From the NCBI RefSeq assembly GCF_004458765.1, contig NZ_SPJX01000387.1, forward strand, positions 1-45,500: DNA of 45,500 nt, read 5' to 3'. Positions 44,974 through 45,500 of this stretch are shown in pieces. Source of the stretch: Microvirga pakistanensis. Lineage in GTDB: Bacteria; Pseudomonadota; Alphaproteobacteria; Rhizobiales; Beijerinckiaceae. The notes below the pieces were generated by a model. The model was not told the origin of the DNA. It did no database searches and saw only the letters and a program-made list of their open reading frames with translations. Positions within the stretch are counted from its first letter, which is position 1. Each line of letters starts with the position of its first letter. The translations under genes were made by a program, and so were the position numbers.

Positions 44974-45306
44974 ATGAATTGTTCGACACCTTCCCTCGGC
45001 TGCGCGCTATTGACCGCGCTGTTTCTGGTAGGCGTCGCCCATGGAGCGACGGGCCAGGACCCTAAGCCTGTTCATTACACCTGCGCCGATGGCACAAAGC
45101 TACAAGCCATGTTCTCTCCCCCAAGCACCTCACTGGGATCAGTGAAGCTCGTCGATGCCGGATCCTCAACTGAGACGACGCTCCCGCAGGCCCTCTCTGC
45201 GGATGGAGGCCGGTATATGCAGGGCGACGTCGAGTTCTGGATCAAAGGGGAGGGGGCAACTCTGACCCGAGCGGGTAAATCGACAACCTGCCGAACCAGC
45301 AGCTAG
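44974..45306 (+). CDS. MliC-family lysozyme inhibitor-like protein
   Basis: A 110-residue exported protein: signal peptide (CALLTALFLVGVAHGATG, cleavage near residue 26) followed by an MliC domain. The domain shows the paired cysteines and signature YTCADGTKLQAMFSPP, then TLPQALSADGGRYMQGDVEFWIKGEGATLTRAGKSTTC. MliC proteins bind and inhibit C-type lysozymes in the periplasm or on the outer membrane. There is no lipobox in the signal, so it is probably soluble. GAAGGGAATG lies upstream of the ATG. Before the IS6 insertion it would have been just downstream of the penicillin-binding protein gene, a neighbour with a related (peptidoglycan) theme. Confidence 0.85.
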   Translation: MNCSTPSLGCALLTALFLVGVAHGATGQDPKPVHYTCADGTKLQAMFSPPSTSLGSVKLVDAGSSTETTLPQALSADGGRYMQGDVEFWIKGEGATLTRAGKSTTCRTSS

Positions 45307-45394
45307 GCGAGGCTTTCCGACGAGCCGGCCCAAGGTCTGAGAGTGCGTGGTGGGCGGACCTTCGTGGCCCCACTTCCAAAGACAGATAATGACC

Positions 45395-45500
45395 GATGCT
45401 GTTGAAGAACTCGGTTGTGTCGGCGCGAGGGGTATGATTCCGTTCTCGTTAGGATTTGCGGGGAGACGCAGCGATGATGGGGCGTCAGCGGAACGACCAA
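45395..45500 (+). mobile_element. Start of an IS5/IS1182-like insertion sequence (cut by window end)
   Basis: The sequence GCTGTTGAAGAACTCGG near 45398 resembles the ends of IS5-group elements. An ATGATG at 45474 opens a frame reading MMGRQRNDQ, the usual first residues of that transposase group, preceded by GGGGAGACGCAGCG. The rest lies outside the window, so this is tentative. Confidence 0.5.

Noticed and set aside
45303..45500. Minus-strand frame at the right edge
   Set aside because: It is antisense to what looks like the left end of an IS5-like element and has no recognisable feature.

Overview
The window looks like chromosome from a GC-rich alphaproteobacterium, most likely Hyphomicrobiales and possibly Methylobacteriaceae (Microvirga-like). 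The assignment is an inference from overall GC content, the abundance of TctABC-type transporters, CoiA-like and IS6-type genes and general gene style; there is no rRNA or other taxonomic marker here. No tRNA, rRNA, CRISPR array or prophage was seen.

Layout. (1) 522-3406: a potassium-uptake pair, trkA-trkH. (2) 3768-4973: a lone CoiA-like protein with a nuclease-like core. (3) 5873-13610: a LysR regulator facing a peptide-uptake operon read on the minus strand (M20 dipeptidase, substrate-binding protein, two permeases, fused double ATPase). (4) 14120-17945: a decayed IS6 transposase, a PaaI-type thioesterase, a Tat-exported molybdenum sulfite dehydrogenase with its cytochrome c, and a FAS1/MaoC-like hot-dog dehydratase. 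(5) 18033-31599: the metabolic core. It holds a stand-alone biotin carrier, a biotin carboxylase, a BioY biotin transporter, a TrmB-type regulator, an ADP-forming acyl-CoA synthetase, a carboxyltransferase, an enolase-superfamily enzyme, a CitE-like lyase, a short-chain dehydrogenase-like protein and a TctCBA carboxylate transporter. (6) 31688-35332: metK, a YeiH-type exporter and an AbrB-family membrane protein. (7) 35394-36083: a CBS-BON protein. (8) 36700-45500: an accessory region littered with broken IS6 copies and a broken 3-hydroxyisobutyrate-dehydrogenase-like gene. It surrounds a TIR/NB-ARC/TPR signalling ATPase and a cell-envelope set (FecR-domain protein, class A penicillin-binding protein, MliC-like lysozyme inhibitor). 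The window ends inside the start of an IS5/IS1182-like transposase.

How the genes may work together. Region 5 reads as an uncharacterised route for an imported organic acid: TctCBA brings it in, the CoA ligase activates it, a three-part biotin enzyme carboxylates an acyl-CoA, the hot-dog enzyme hydrates or dehydrates, and the CitE-like enzyme cleaves. BioY supplies the cofactor, and the TrmB-type protein is the obvious local regulator. Two divergent promoters in the cluster, plus a third site before tctC, share a CTACTA/GCAACTAC-type element that may be its operator. Nearby sulfite dehydrogenase and YeiH (sulfite/sulfate exporter-like) genes raise the possibility of an organosulfur substrate, but no desulfonating enzyme is visible. 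The other candidate for new biology is the TIR-NB-ARC-TPR protein, whose architecture matches bacterial NLR-like (STAND) immune proteins; it sits between IS fragments.
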